From Opitutales bacterium (GTDB taxonomy: Bacteria > Verrucomicrobiota > Verrucomicrobiia > Opitutales > Opitutaceae): DNA of 35,043 nucleotides. This document shows, piece after piece, positions 27,554-35,043 of the stretch. The position numbers were made by a program, and so were the translations under genes. The notes under the pieces are model-generated. The model ran no database searches. It was not told the DNA's origin and saw only the letters and a list, made by a program, of their open reading frames with translations. The stretch is taken from the NCBI GenBank assembly GCA_018700525.1, contig JABITN010000110.1:1-35043 (forward strand), given 5' to 3'. The stretch's first letter is position 1. Each line of letters opens with the position of its first letter.

Positions 27554-28235
27554 CTTCCTCCTTTTCCTCTTGAACGGTCAAATTCGCGTCTGCCTTGATC
27601 TTAACGAACGAAACAATCAACTCTTGCCCCAGCCATTCCATCTCATGGGTCATCGAACGCACGCGACCAACCAAGAAGTGATGCCCCAATACACACACCG
27701 CGCTCAGAGCCAATCCAGTCGCGGTGGAAATCAAAGCCTGCCACATCCCCGTAGCTAAAAAGCCGGCATTCAAATACACGCCCTGCTCCTCGTATTGAGA
27801 AAAAGCATCAATCAACCCAATTGCCGTTCCCAACAAGCCAAACAAAGGCGCCGCATGGGCAATCGCCGCCAAAACCCCAATTCTACGCTTGATCGGCCCC
27901 AGTTCCACAACTGCCGCTTCACGTACCGCTTCACGAATTTCATCATCGGTCTTTCGAAATGCCATAAGACCCGCCTTAACCATAGCCGCAGCCGGACCGG
28001 GAGTATCCTGACAGACCGTCAACGCCTCGACCAAACGCCCCTTGCTAAGCGAATTCTCGATTCCCGCCAAAAACTTCCTCGAATGAATTTGATTCCGATG
28101 GAGAAAAAGCACTCGCTCCACAAACGCTGCCAAAGCCGCGATACTCATCAAAAACATTGGCCACATCACCACACCGCCCTGCTGGAATTTATCGAACAGC
28201 TCGACGTGTATCGAATCTATGGATGCAAAATTCAT
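27522..28235 (-). CDS. MotA/TolQ/ExbB family proton channel protein
   Basis: A 237-residue protein with three predicted membrane helices (about 22-44, 121-145, 163-188). The signature APLFGLLGTAIGLIDAF (129-145) and the third helix ALISTATGLALSAV (167-180) carry Thr137 and Thr171, which match the pore threonines of E. coli ExbB. With ExbD it would form the ion channel that turns proton-motive force into mechanical work on an outer-membrane partner. The tail is strongly acidic. It follows the TPR gene by 9 bp. Confidence 0.93.
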   Translation of the reverse strand: MNFASIDSIHVELFDKFQQGGVVMWPMFLMSIAALAAFVERVLFLHRNQIHSRKFLAGIENSLSKGRLVEALTVCQDTPGPAAAMVKAGLMAFRKTDDEIREAVREAAVVELGPIKRRIGVLAAIAHAAPLFGLLGTAIGLIDAFSQYEEQGVYLNAGFLATGMWQALISTATGLALSAVCVLGHHFLVGRVRSMTHEMEWLGQELIVSFVKIKADANLTVQEEKEEDEAAGSESEE

Positions 28236-28244
28236 ATTTAAAAC

Positions 28245-30926
28245 TTATTGCCCTTCGACGAGCGGCGTTTGACGTTTCAATTGATCTACCCGGGCTCGAG
28301 CGATAGCTCCGCCAATCAACCCGAGCGCCTCTATCTCTTCATAAAGCTCGATGGCTTTGTCCAACTCGCTTTGGTCTTCAAATATTTCAGCCAATTCGAA
28401 CATAGCCCGCGAAAGCCAATACTGTCCTTTTTTCCCTAGCAGCTGTACCCGATTTTCCTCGCCGACGAACAAATCGTAAAGATCCCAATAAGCCGACTTC
28501 GCCTTTAGATGCTCCCCTTTGTTTTCCCACGCATTGCCTCGCTTATAGCCCGCCTCCACCCGAAGCCCTATTGGGACGTCCGGTAAATCCAATAATAGCT
28601 CAAGTCGAGAAATCCCCGCTTCGAACTTGCTCGGATCCTCGCTCGCCTGTGCGATCAAAGTATCCGCCAACGAAATCTGAGCCAAATAGCGATCCGGACG
28701 ATCCTCGAAAGTATCCTCAAGTTGCTCGTACACGATCGCCGCTGTACCATAACGGTTCAGTTTCCGGAGAAGGTCTCCTTGCTTCAACCGGGCGTAATAA
28801 ACGAGATCGGAATCGGGATAGTCGCTTGCAATTCGATCAAGTAATTCCATCGCCTGCGTCAAGTACTCGTCCAAGCCACGCGTCTCCGCATTGAGTGCCG
28901 TTTCGAACAAAGCCAAAGGAGCATACTTGCTACTTGGGAAGTTATCGAACAAATAGGTAAATAACTGCCCTGCTTCAACCAACAGGTCCTGATCCGAGAG
29001 ATACCGAGCTTGAACGATGTAAGATCGTTCTGCGGATTCCGATCCCTCGAAATCCTCCCGAAGTCGCGTTAATAGGACTAATCCAGCCTCTTCCTCCCCC
29101 AACTCTAAAAACGACTCCGCAAGTGTGAGCATCCCGTCCGACCTTACCTGATTCTCGAAAACGTCATCGCCAAAATCGATCTCATCCAGGACGTCGTTCA
29201 TGTCCTCTACCCAAACCTTCGTCTCCCCGTGCAATCCAGACTCGTATGCTAGTTTCGAACCGAGCCAAAGCATACGCAGCCTCAACCCAGAATTCATTTC
29301 CTCCATGTTCACATAACGACTGATCCGCTCATGAGCCTCATTCGATTGTCCATCCTGACGCATTTGCTTGATCAACATCCATTCCCCACGCCAAACCTTC
29401 AACGGATCCGACTTCGCCCGAAGAACCGGATCGTCTAAGACAATCTTAGCCTCCTCGGTAGCCCCTGCCTTAAGATGCGACAGGATCAACTGAAAGTATA
29501 CTTGGCTCGCCATCTCTTTTTCCGTCGATTCGCTCAAGGCTATCTCGTAAGCTTCGGCTGCACTCGTAAAATCCTCCGCGTTGCCCTGCCCTCGATTTCC
29601 CGCTCGAAAATAGCAATCCGCAATCAAAACGCTCAAAGCCTCCCCATCTAGACTCTCCGCAAATTCCGATCCCGCTTGAGAAAGGAAACTCGCCGCTGTT
29701 CGAAATCTCTCTCGTTCCCACGAAGCAGATGCCAGCAACGTCAAAGATCCTCGCCGATAAGCAGAGTCCGGAAATGTATCCATTAAACGATACGCATCGT
29801 CTTCCATCTCAGAATACTCCCTCAGCTGAAAATGCCTTACGCTTCTATAATATAAAGCCTCCGCCGCCAAAGGATGCGTCGTCGTCCCATCCACAATCGA
29901 ATCCAAGGTTTCCACCAACGCTTCGCCCAGTCTTCCTTCATCGCCTAAGCTTTCTGAAATCAAATGCTGCAGCGCAATCCTCTGAAGTGCAAGACTCTCC
30001 CCATCAACCGCCAACTCGCTCGCAGCGCTTTGTCCCAAATCCGAATCCGCACCCGAAAGGAGCAATTGCAGGAGCAAGAATTGATCACGAAGGTTCTCAT
30101 AAACGTCCGGTAACTCTCCAATCGCCTCGTTCACTACCTCAATCGCTTCATCGCTACGACCCTCGTCAAACAAAGCCACCGCCAAAAGTTGGCCATAACG
30201 AAATCCCGTTTCCAATCCCCGACTCGCCTCGTAATTCAACCTCAAGTCCCCGATCGAAATGGAAGCCTCTTCCGACTCCAATTGATAACGAAACACGAGA
30301 TAAGCGATCTGCGCCGCCAATGCGGGCGACTGTCCATCTGCGAATCGCTTCGCCTCCGAAAATTCAATATCCGCCCCTTCCAGATCCCCCGATCGCAGAT
30401 CCAGCCAACCTCGAATCAACGAATGCCATGCCCGCTCTCCGAAATCGAAGCCCGAGGCATCAACGATCTCTAAAATTCCAGCAGTGCCCACCTCGTCCTC
30501 CTCCACTAAAGCCAAAACCGCTTCCCGCAAGAACTTCGACTGAATCAAACCTGCCTCCGCTTTCAAATCGGTAAGCAACGATTGCGCTTCCTCGTATAGA
30601 CCTCGGCCTAGCAAAGCATCGACCTGCAATAAACGCAGCTTCCCCCTCTGCTCTACGTCATCGCCATCCACTCGATCCCAGGCCTCTTGAGAATAGCGTT
30701 CCGCCAACTCGTACAAACCCGACTGCAACGCGCGCCGGGCACTTTCGCCCTTCCAAAAAACCTCGTTTCGCTTAGCCAGTAAATCCTGGCCTTCATGAAC
30801 TAAAGGTATCGCATTTTCCTGCCCTAAAGCGATGCCCACAGTACCGAACGCCCAACCAAAAATAGCAAAGCGCACGACCACTTTCGAGTACCGAGCCCAG
30901 CTGAAGTAGCGATTCATAGAAGCCAA
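28245..30926 (-). CDS. Large secreted TPR protein at the head of the ExbB/ExbD genes
   Basis: An 893-residue protein with an N-terminal signal peptide (basic MNRYFSWARYSK, hydrophobic VVVRFAIFGWAFGTVGIALG, likely cut before QENAIP), so it should be periplasmic or outer-membrane associated. Nearly all the rest is helical with repeated 34-residue-type units (for example GLYELAERYSQEAWDRV, RYGTAAIVYEQLEDTFEDRP, ALAAEALYYRSVRHFQ and PLALFETALNAETRG), the tetratricopeptide pattern, with few conserved catalytic-looking residues. Its position 9 bp before ExbB suggests it is the partner or scaffold of the motor. An alternative start is Met4. Confidence 0.85.
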   Translation of the reverse strand: MASMNRYFSWARYSKVVVRFAIFGWAFGTVGIALGQENAIPLVHEGQDLLAKRNEVFWKGESARRALQSGLYELAERYSQEAWDRVDGDDVEQRGKLRLLQVDALLGRGLYEEAQSLLTDLKAEAGLIQSKFLREAVLALVEEDEVGTAGILEIVDASGFDFGERAWHSLIRGWLDLRSGDLEGADIEFSEAKRFADGQSPALAAQIAYLVFRYQLESEEASISIGDLRLNYEASRGLETGFRYGQLLAVALFDEGRSDEAIEVVNEAIGELPDVYENLRDQFLLLQLLLSGADSDLGQSAASELAVDGESLALQRIALQHLISESLGDEGRLGEALVETLDSIVDGTTTHPLAAEALYYRSVRHFQLREYSEMEDDAYRLMDTFPDSAYRRGSLTLLASASWERERFRTAASFLSQAGSEFAESLDGEALSVLIADCYFRAGNRGQGNAEDFTSAAEAYEIALSESTEKEMASQVYFQLILSHLKAGATEEAKIVLDDPVLRAKSDPLKVWRGEWMLIKQMRQDGQSNEAHERISRYVNMEEMNSGLRLRMLWLGSKLAYESGLHGETKVWVEDMNDVLDEIDFGDDVFENQVRSDGMLTLAESFLELGEEEAGLVLLTRLREDFEGSESAERSYIVQARYLSDQDLLVEAGQLFTYLFDNFPSSKYAPLALFETALNAETRGLDEYLTQAMELLDRIASDYPDSDLVYYARLKQGDLLRKLNRYGTAAIVYEQLEDTFEDRPDRYLAQISLADTLIAQASEDPSKFEAGISRLELLLDLPDVPIGLRVEAGYKRGNAWENKGEHLKAKSAYWDLYDLFVGEENRVQLLGKKGQYWLSRAMFELAEIFEDQSELDKAIELYEEIEALGLIGGAIARARVDQLKRQTPLVEGQ

Positions 30927-30948
30927 AAAATCTAGGCCAGCGAGAAAC

Positions 30949-31320
30949 CTAAATATGGCGGGAATCCGCCTCGTCTTTTTCCGTGTAGCCGGAATCCTGA
31001 CGTTGATGATTTACCTTGTTTTTCGCTACATACGCATCGAAAACATCGTCAGCCGTCATCCCAAGCGTCTGCGCTAGCGACACGAGAAAATGAAACAAGT
31101 CGATTACCTCGACTCGTGCATTCTGCTTGTCAAATTCCTGATACTTAGCCCACCACTTCCAAGGAACCGAATCCGTCAACTCAGCCATCTCCTGCTGCAT
31201 CGCTCGAGTGTAGTTCAAGACCCACTTAGTCTGCTCCTTCTCGTCGATCCCTTTCAGATTAACTCCGATACGGGCGTTTAATTCTTCCTGCATTTCAAAA
31301 ATCTGCGTGAGCTTATCCAT
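30949..31320 (-). CDS. dUTPase-like protein (dimeric, all-alpha NTP pyrophosphatase superfamily)
   Basis: A 123-residue protein resembling the dimeric dUTPase/MazG-like superfamily, which hydrolyses dUTP or related dNTPs to keep uracil out of DNA. The metal-binding pattern is seen as E44..E47 (QQEMAELTDSVPWKWW) and E71..D74 (ARVEVIDLFHFL), and the C-terminal nucleotide-binding block KNKVNHQRQDSGY (100-112) is typical of the dimeric enzymes. It lies 22 bp before the TPR gene, so it may be first in that operon. Size is on the small side for the family. Substrate preference is not proven. Confidence 0.8.
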   Translation of the reverse strand: MDKLTQIFEMQEELNARIGVNLKGIDEKEQTKWVLNYTRAMQQEMAELTDSVPWKWWAKYQEFDKQNARVEVIDLFHFLVSLAQTLGMTADDVFDAYVAKNKVNHQRQDSGYTEKDEADSRHI

Positions 31321-31577
31321 TTAATTATTGCTACCTTCCATTGTGCCTTCAGGCAAGCCAATTGCCCCTAGCGAAACCGACCCGAAGCCATTAAGCCATT
31401 GCCGGGCACCATTCAAATAGAGGTTTAAGATTGTATTTTCCCCCAGATCCGTAGAGTACCCCTTTCCATGGCGAAACACAAAACCTCGTCTTCTATATGA
31501 GGAACCGCCGCAGAAATAGGAAACACCTTACGCGCGAACGAGCGAAGACATGCCGAATCGCACCAATTATAAAACTA
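31321..31577. promoter_or_regulatory. Divergent region between the dUTPase-like and Arg-rich genes
   Basis: This 257-bp gap separates two divergent genes, so it should hold both promoters. On the minus strand TTGAAT and TAATGG are 17 bp apart, a weak match at about 90 bp before the dUTPase-like start; a GGAAGG-like ribosome binding site precedes its ATG. A short hairpin TGCC-TGAA-GGCA lies about 35 nt before that start. On the plus strand nothing clear is seen. Confidence 0.3.
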
Positions 31578-32498
31578 ATGTCTGACACAGAAGAAACAAA
31601 CGAAAGGAAGCTGGATAGCGACGAACTCGCCGCACAGTCCCAGGAGGTAGCCGAAAGCACGCCGGAGAAATCCGAGAGCGAAGAGCACTCCTCACCAGCT
31701 CCTTCAGCACCGAAAGCCATCCTGTATGGCACACGAAAACGCCGGCCTGGCGCGTCCAACGCGTCAGCCGCTAAAACCCTCGATCAAATCCGAGGAGCAT
31801 ACGACGACGACGATATAGTCGAAATGGACGACCTCGTCGTCAAATCAACCGCTCCCAGCCACCTTGTAGGTGGCGACAGACCAGCCTCTCCAAAACGCAG
31901 AGAACGGTTCGAGCGCCCTCAACGAGAAGAAAAAGAAGAAGAGATCTCGCCCGAAGAAAAAGCCCTCGATTCCAGCGTCGAAGCCTATCCGGAAGACGAA
32001 CCCTCCCAATCAACCGAAACCACCGGCGACAACCGTCCCGAACGTTTCGGAACATTAAAGGAAACCCAACGCCCATCACAACGGGCAGTCGAAGAATTCC
32101 GCCCTTCAACGGACGGAAAACGAGCCGCTCCCAAAAAGCGGGTTCGCTCTGAAGATCGCCCCGTAACCCTAACGAAGCCACCCAAGAAAAAGGGTTTCTT
32201 CGGATGGCTCAAGTCGCTGTTCTCTAGCGAGGAAGAAACGCCGAAACCCACGGGGCGTCGAAACAACAAACGCGGTCCAAACCAGCGGCGCAGACGCCCG
32301 AACGGACAAAACCGCGGTCCTAGAGAAAACAACGGCGAACGTTCCAACAACCGTCAACGCGGCGGGCGAAACCGAAATCGAGGTCCTCGCAACAACGCCG
32401 AAGGGCGCAATCGCGATGACCGAGACCCACGCGAAGGTGGCAATCGTAGACGTCGTCGTCGCCCGCAAGGCGAGCGACGCGAGTCACCAAGCGAATAG
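31578..32498 (+). CDS. Arg-rich intrinsically disordered protein with a short hydrophobic patch
   Basis: I do not recognise this gene. The chosen start (MSDTEETNERK) gives 306 residues; the frame is open 27 codons further upstream, but those codons are not protein-like. The N-terminal half is acidic and low complexity. Residues near the middle hold a hydrophobic segment KKKGFFGWLKSLFSS, which could be an amphipathic helix for membrane or partner binding. The last third is very basic with NRGP, NNR and RGG-like runs and ends RRRRRRPQGERRE, suggesting RNA binding. It ends at a strong terminator and stands alone. Possible role in RNA metabolism is inferred from composition. Confidence 0.7.
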   Translation: MSDTEETNERKLDSDELAAQSQEVAESTPEKSESEEHSSPAPSAPKAILYGTRKRRPGASNASAAKTLDQIRGAYDDDDIVEMDDLVVKSTAPSHLVGGDRPASPKRRERFERPQREEKEEEISPEEKALDSSVEAYPEDEPSQSTETTGDNRPERFGTLKETQRPSQRAVEEFRPSTDGKRAAPKKRVRSEDRPVTLTKPPKKKGFFGWLKSLFSSEEETPKPTGRRNNKRGPNQRRRRPNGQNRGPRENNGERSNNRQRGGRNRNRGPRNNAEGRNRDDRDPREGGNRRRRRRPQGERRESPSE

Positions 32499-32508
32499 TC
32501 CTTAATCC

Positions 32509-32541
32509 AGCCCCGCTTCGCCATGCGACGCGGGGCTTTTT
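32509..32541 (+). terminator. Intrinsic terminator after the Arg-rich gene
   Basis: AGCCCCGC (32509-32516) pairs with GCGGGGCT (32530-32537), extended inside by TCGC/GCGA, with a three-base loop and five Ts (32537-32541). It starts 10 bp past the stop codon, so the gene is a single transcription unit, and ruvB (32648) needs its own promoter in the next 106 bp. Confidence 0.93.
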
Positions 32542-32647
32542 CATCTCCTACCCCCAGCAAGTAAACTTCCGAATACACGCCCTTCCGCTTGCCCTCCCCG
32601 CTAATGATTGATTTAAATCCCACTAACTCTAATTACCGCCAATATAC

Positions 32648-33670
32648 ATGAGCGAACCTAGCAACACTGGAGTCGATTTCTACGCCGAAGCATTGGAAAC
32701 TCCGTTGAATTCACAGACCGAATCAATCCTGCGCCCCCTTTCCTTAGACGAGTTCGTCGGTCAGGACAAAACCATCGAACGGCTACGCATCATGACCGGT
32801 GCCGCACGTAAACGCAAAGAACCGCTCAATCACATTCTTCTCAGCGGCCCTCCAGGTCTCGGTAAAACCAGCCTCTCCTTCATTCTCGGATCGGAAATGG
32901 GGACCAACGTACGCGTCACTTCCGGACCGGTCATCGAAAAAGCCAGCGACCTCGCAGGTATGCTCACGAATTTGCAAGAAGGCGACATTCTCTTCATCGA
33001 CGAAATTCACCGTCTCCCCAAAACAGTCGAAGAGTACCTCTATTCAGCAATGGAGGACTACCGGATCGACATCATGATCGACCAAGGCCCCAACGCCCGA
33101 TCGGTTCGACTGAACATCCCTCGTTTCACTCTCGTCGGAGCAACCACTCGCAGCGGATTGCTCACTGCTCCGCTTCGCAGCCGCTTCACTCTGCAAACCC
33201 GCCTCGACTACTACACCCCTGAACACCTGCTCAGTATTGTCGAACGCAGCTGTAAACTCCTCGACATACCCGTGGATACCGCTGGCGGAAAAGAAATTGC
33301 CAATCGATCGCGCGGTACGCCTAGAATCGCGAACAACCTCGTTTACTTCGCGCGGGACTACACCGAAGAACGTGGCGACGGCATGATAACCCAGAAAAGC
33401 GCCCACGACGCCCTAGAACTTCTAGGAATCGACCATCACGGATTAGACGAAATCGACAAACGAATATTGTCGACGCTGGCTCTGACCTACAAAGGCGGAC
33501 CCGTTGGCCTCAAAACGATTGCCGTCGCCGTAGGCGAAGAATCCGACACGCTCGAAGAAGTGCACGAACCCTTTTTGATTCAAAACGGTTTCATCCAACG
33601 CACCCCTCAAGGTCGCATCATTTCAAGTAAAGGCTATCAAGCTATCGGACTCGTAGACACCAAAGACTAG
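32648..33670 (+). CDS. ruvB: Holliday junction ATP-dependent DNA helicase RuvB
   Basis: RuvB is the hexameric AAA+ motor that, with RuvA, drives branch migration of Holliday junctions. The 340-residue protein has FVGQDKTIERL (37-47), Walker A GPPGLGKT (67-74), Walker B DEIH (118-121), sensor GATTRSGLLTAPLRSRF, arginine-finger region SRGTPRIANNL, and the C-terminal winged helix with EPFLIQNGFIQRTPQGRI. Neither ruvA nor ruvC is next to it. It lacks a clear ribosome binding site. Confidence 0.98.
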   Translation: MSEPSNTGVDFYAEALETPLNSQTESILRPLSLDEFVGQDKTIERLRIMTGAARKRKEPLNHILLSGPPGLGKTSLSFILGSEMGTNVRVTSGPVIEKASDLAGMLTNLQEGDILFIDEIHRLPKTVEEYLYSAMEDYRIDIMIDQGPNARSVRLNIPRFTLVGATTRSGLLTAPLRSRFTLQTRLDYYTPEHLLSIVERSCKLLDIPVDTAGGKEIANRSRGTPRIANNLVYFARDYTEERGDGMITQKSAHDALELLGIDHHGLDEIDKRILSTLALTYKGGPVGLKTIAVAVGEESDTLEEVHEPFLIQNGFIQRTPQGRIISSKGYQAIGLVDTKD

Positions 33671-33751
33671 CCACTAGACGCCTAGGATTTAACTCCTTGC
33701 AAAAAGAGGATTCGCGGAATTAACTTCTCACTATCAATTAAACGAGAACTC

Positions 33752-33775
33752 GCTTGAAACAGCGCGTTTTCAAGC
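33752..33775 (+). repeat. Inverted repeat in the ruvB-RRM gap
   Basis: GCTTGAAA (33752-33759) and TTTCAAGC (33768-33775) form an 8-bp stem around an 8-base loop. No T-run follows, so it is not a standard terminator. It might end ruvB transcription in a Rho-dependent way, be a protein-binding site or be part of the leader of the next gene. Confidence 0.4.
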
Positions 33776-33784
33776 AGGTTTGGT

Positions 33785-33828
33785 AAGGGCGCCGTTTATC
33801 GATTCTGTATTTTAGATTAGGCGCTTTT
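33785..33828 (+). promoter_or_regulatory. Long-loop hairpin directly before the RRM gene
   Basis: AAGGGCGCC (33785-33793) can pair with GGCGCTTTT (33820-33828), five Watson-Crick G-C pairs, two G-U pairs and two A-U pairs, around a 26-base AU-rich loop. The pairing ends 5 nt before the ATG, and its 3' arm runs into a T5 stretch, so it resembles either an attenuator or a leader that occludes the start. No Shine-Dalgarno sequence is present. Bacterial glycine-rich RRM proteins are often cold-induced, so a temperature-responsive leader is conceivable. Confidence 0.35.
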
Positions 33829-33833
33829 TAAAA

Positions 33834-34271
33834 ATGGACATATATGTAGGCAACCTGACATTCGACGCATCCGAAGATGACGTACGCGAAGCATTCGCTA
33901 CGTTTGGAGCTGTTGAATCCGTTAAATTGATCATGGATCGCGAAACTGGAAGACCACGTGGTTTTGCATTCATAACCATGACCGATTCTGGCGAAGCGAA
34001 TACCGCGATTGAATCGCTCAATGGAACCGAACTCCTTGGACGTGAATTAAGAGTACGCGAGGCAACCCCTCGTCCTGAACGACCCCGCGGTGGCGGAGGC
34101 GGTGGTGGTTTTCGCGGCGGCAGCGGCGGCGGCGGCGGCGGCGGTGGTGGCTACGGTGGCGGCGGCGGCTACGGCGGCGGCGGTGGCGGTGGCGGTGGCT
34201 ATCGCGGTGGCGGTGGGGGCGGAAAAGGCTCCCGACGCGGAGACCGACGCCAGACGCGCGACGGCTTCTAG
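33834..34271 (+). CDS. Glycine-rich RNA-binding protein with one RRM domain
   Basis: The 145-residue protein has an N-terminal RNA recognition motif: RNP2 IYVGNL (3-8) and RNP1 RGFAFITM (42-49), with the usual spacing and a C-terminal strand ELRVREA. From about residue 86 a Gly-rich tail (GGGGYGGGG-type, with Arg and Tyr) ends in KGSRRGDRRQTRDGF. This layout is known from cyanobacterial Rbp proteins and plant glycine-rich RNA-binding proteins, and also occurs in other bacteria; several are cold-induced RNA chaperones or mRNA-localisation factors. It is a single gene bounded by a terminator. The target RNA is unknown. Confidence 0.95.
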   Translation: MDIYVGNLTFDASEDDVREAFATFGAVESVKLIMDRETGRPRGFAFITMTDSGEANTAIESLNGTELLGRELRVREATPRPERPRGGGGGGGFRGGSGGGGGGGGGYGGGGGYGGGGGGGGGYRGGGGGGKGSRRGDRRQTRDGF

Positions 34272-34293
34272 AAAGCAATTGATTCAATACGAC

Positions 34294-34325
34294 AACCCGC
34301 TTTTTTCCAAAGAGAGCGGGTTTTT
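34294..34325 (+). terminator. Intrinsic terminator after the RRM gene
   Basis: AACCCGCT (34294-34301) pairs with AGCGGGTT (34315-34322), with a 13-base loop and five Ts (34321-34325). It lies 23 bp past the RRM stop and 15 bp before the end of the convergent gene at 34341. In the minus direction no U-run follows, so it serves mainly the RRM gene. Confidence 0.9.
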
Positions 34326-34340
34326 CGTGCCCGGACCCAA

Positions 34341-35043
34341 CTACTCCTCGCCCGGCTTGACAGTCCCAATAACCTCCAAGTCGCCGGTAATTACTTCGCC
34401 AGGTCCTACAAAAGTCTTCGTTTTGCCAAGCTTTCCATCGAGATTCGTTCCGTAATAATTCGCCGCCCCTCGGCTCAATGCAAAATGCGCGTCATCGAAA
34501 CCCACCCCGATTGCATCCATACTAAAACGAGTCGACCAAACCAGTTTCTTCTCTCCAGTTTTTTGCATTTTTTGCCAATCGAAAGCCATCAAGATTAGAA
34601 AATACCGCTCTGCACGAAGCATCTCTTGCAGCTCCAACTCATCTTGGAGCATCAATCCCCTCCTCTTTAATGCGCGATCGAAACCGATTAATTGAGCATT
34701 GTCTTGCTCGGCATTCGAAAAGCCTTCCTCGCGTAGATACGTTTCGGGATTCGTGAGTTCTTCCTCGCCTTCTTCCCCCTCCTCTTCAGCAGCCTCTTCC
34801 TCGTCATCAGTGGGAAACAATTCATCCCAATCCGCTTCAATTCGCGTAATCCCGCGATGAACGATCAGAAGGAAATCGCCAGACTCCTTCGATTGAGCCG
34901 GGAAGTAATTCCTCGTTTCCAACTCCCGAGCCAACCCTTCGGCGACCTCAATGAACGGCACTTCACGCAACGAACTATCTCGAATCACCCCTCCATACCA
35001 TTTCCCCTCGACCATATGATAGGTTTCACGACGCACGGACTCG
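34341..35043 (-). CDS. Protein of unknown function, probably 5'-truncated by the window edge
   Basis: I do not recognise this gene. The frame is open to the right edge with no stop; the first in-window start (GTG, 35036) may be internal, so the true start may lie outside. At least 231 residues: an N-terminal globular region (MVEGKWYGGVIRDSS...EVAEGLARELETRNYFPAQ, then GDFLLIVHRGITRIE), an acidic low-complexity stretch (DDEEEAAEEEGEEGEEEL), and a second region with RYFLILMAFDWQKMQK, LVWSTRFSMDAIGVGFDDAHFAL. No signal peptide or membrane helix is seen in the visible part. No enzyme motif is obvious. Confidence 0.7.
   Translation of the reverse strand, partial: ESVRRETYHMVEGKWYGGVIRDSSLREVPFIEVAEGLARELETRNYFPAQSKESGDFLLIVHRGITRIEADWDELFPTDDEEEAAEEEGEEGEEELTNPETYLREEGFSNAEQDNAQLIGFDRALKRRGLMLQDELELQEMLRAERYFLILMAFDWQKMQKTGEKKLVWSTRFSMDAIGVGFDDAHFALSRGAANYYGTNLDGKLGKTKTFVGPGEVITGDLEVIGTVKPGEE

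Noticed and set aside
29729-30574. 281-codon plus-strand frame opposite the TPR gene
   Set aside because: Very proline- and serine-rich antisense reading of the TPR gene; no start signal or family similarity.
31497-31577. N-terminal extension of the Arg-rich protein by 27 codons
   Set aside because: The extra residues are basic and unlike the acidic start of the protein; MSDTEETNERK is a more natural start and lies after a promoter-length gap.
34090-34210. GC-rich GGC/GGT repeat in the RRM tail as a tandem repeat or CRISPR-like array
   Set aside because: It is simply a run of glycine codons without a regular spacer; explained by the glycine-rich tail.

Overview
The window is dominated by one of the most conserved regions of a bacterial chromosome: almost all of the translation/transcription supercluster, on the minus strand. 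Read in the direction of transcription (right to left) it runs tRNA-Thr, tuf, tRNA-Trp, secE, nusG, rplK, rplA, rplJ, rplL, rpoB, rpoC; then rpsL, rpsG, fusA; then without a break rpsJ, rplC, rplD, rplW, rplB, rpsS, rplV, rpsC, rplP, rpmC, rpsQ, rplN, rplX, rplE, rpsN, rpsH, rplF, rplR and the start of rpsE, which leaves the window at base 1. The proteins are clearly bacterial. Moderate G+C, many minus-strand starts without a Shine-Dalgarno sequence, Gly/Arg-rich tails, an ExbB/ExbD operon led by a TPR protein, and an unusual EF-Tu effector loop fit a Gram-negative of the PVC group. Verrucomicrobiota class Opitutae is my best guess; this rests on memory of the lineage, not on a search.

Layout. 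(1) 1-8355: merged S10 and spc operons. (2) 8385-11436: str operon, fused to the S10 genes because no tuf copy follows fusA. (3) 11676-13489: a two-gene plus-strand cassette, a nucleosidase-like protein and an SPL-like radical SAM protein, lying between rpsL and rpoC. (4) 13516-24738: rpoC back to secE, with a terminator after rpoC and a hairpin between rplL and rpoB. (5) 24760-26257: tRNA-Trp, a terminator-like hairpin, tuf, tRNA-Thr. (6) 26352-31320: a minus-strand set encoding a dUTPase-like protein, a large secreted TPR protein, ExbB, ExbD and a membrane-anchored protein of unknown family, probably a proton-motive-force energy transduction module. (7) 31578-34325: plus-strand genes for an Arg-rich disordered protein, RuvB and a glycine-rich RRM protein. 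(8) 34341-35043: an unrecognised, probably partial minus-strand gene.

Most unusual points: EF-Tu has lost the canonical RGITI switch I motif and carries a two-residue insertion there, while EF-G is canonical; RpoC has lost three of the four cysteines of its second zinc site; S5 has an N-terminal extension built of near-identical 18-bp repeats encoding GGNRGP; the nucleosidase/SPL-like cassette sits inside the ribosomal/RNA polymerase region; and the TPR-ExbB-ExbD operon ends in an unidentified, possibly TonB-like gene.
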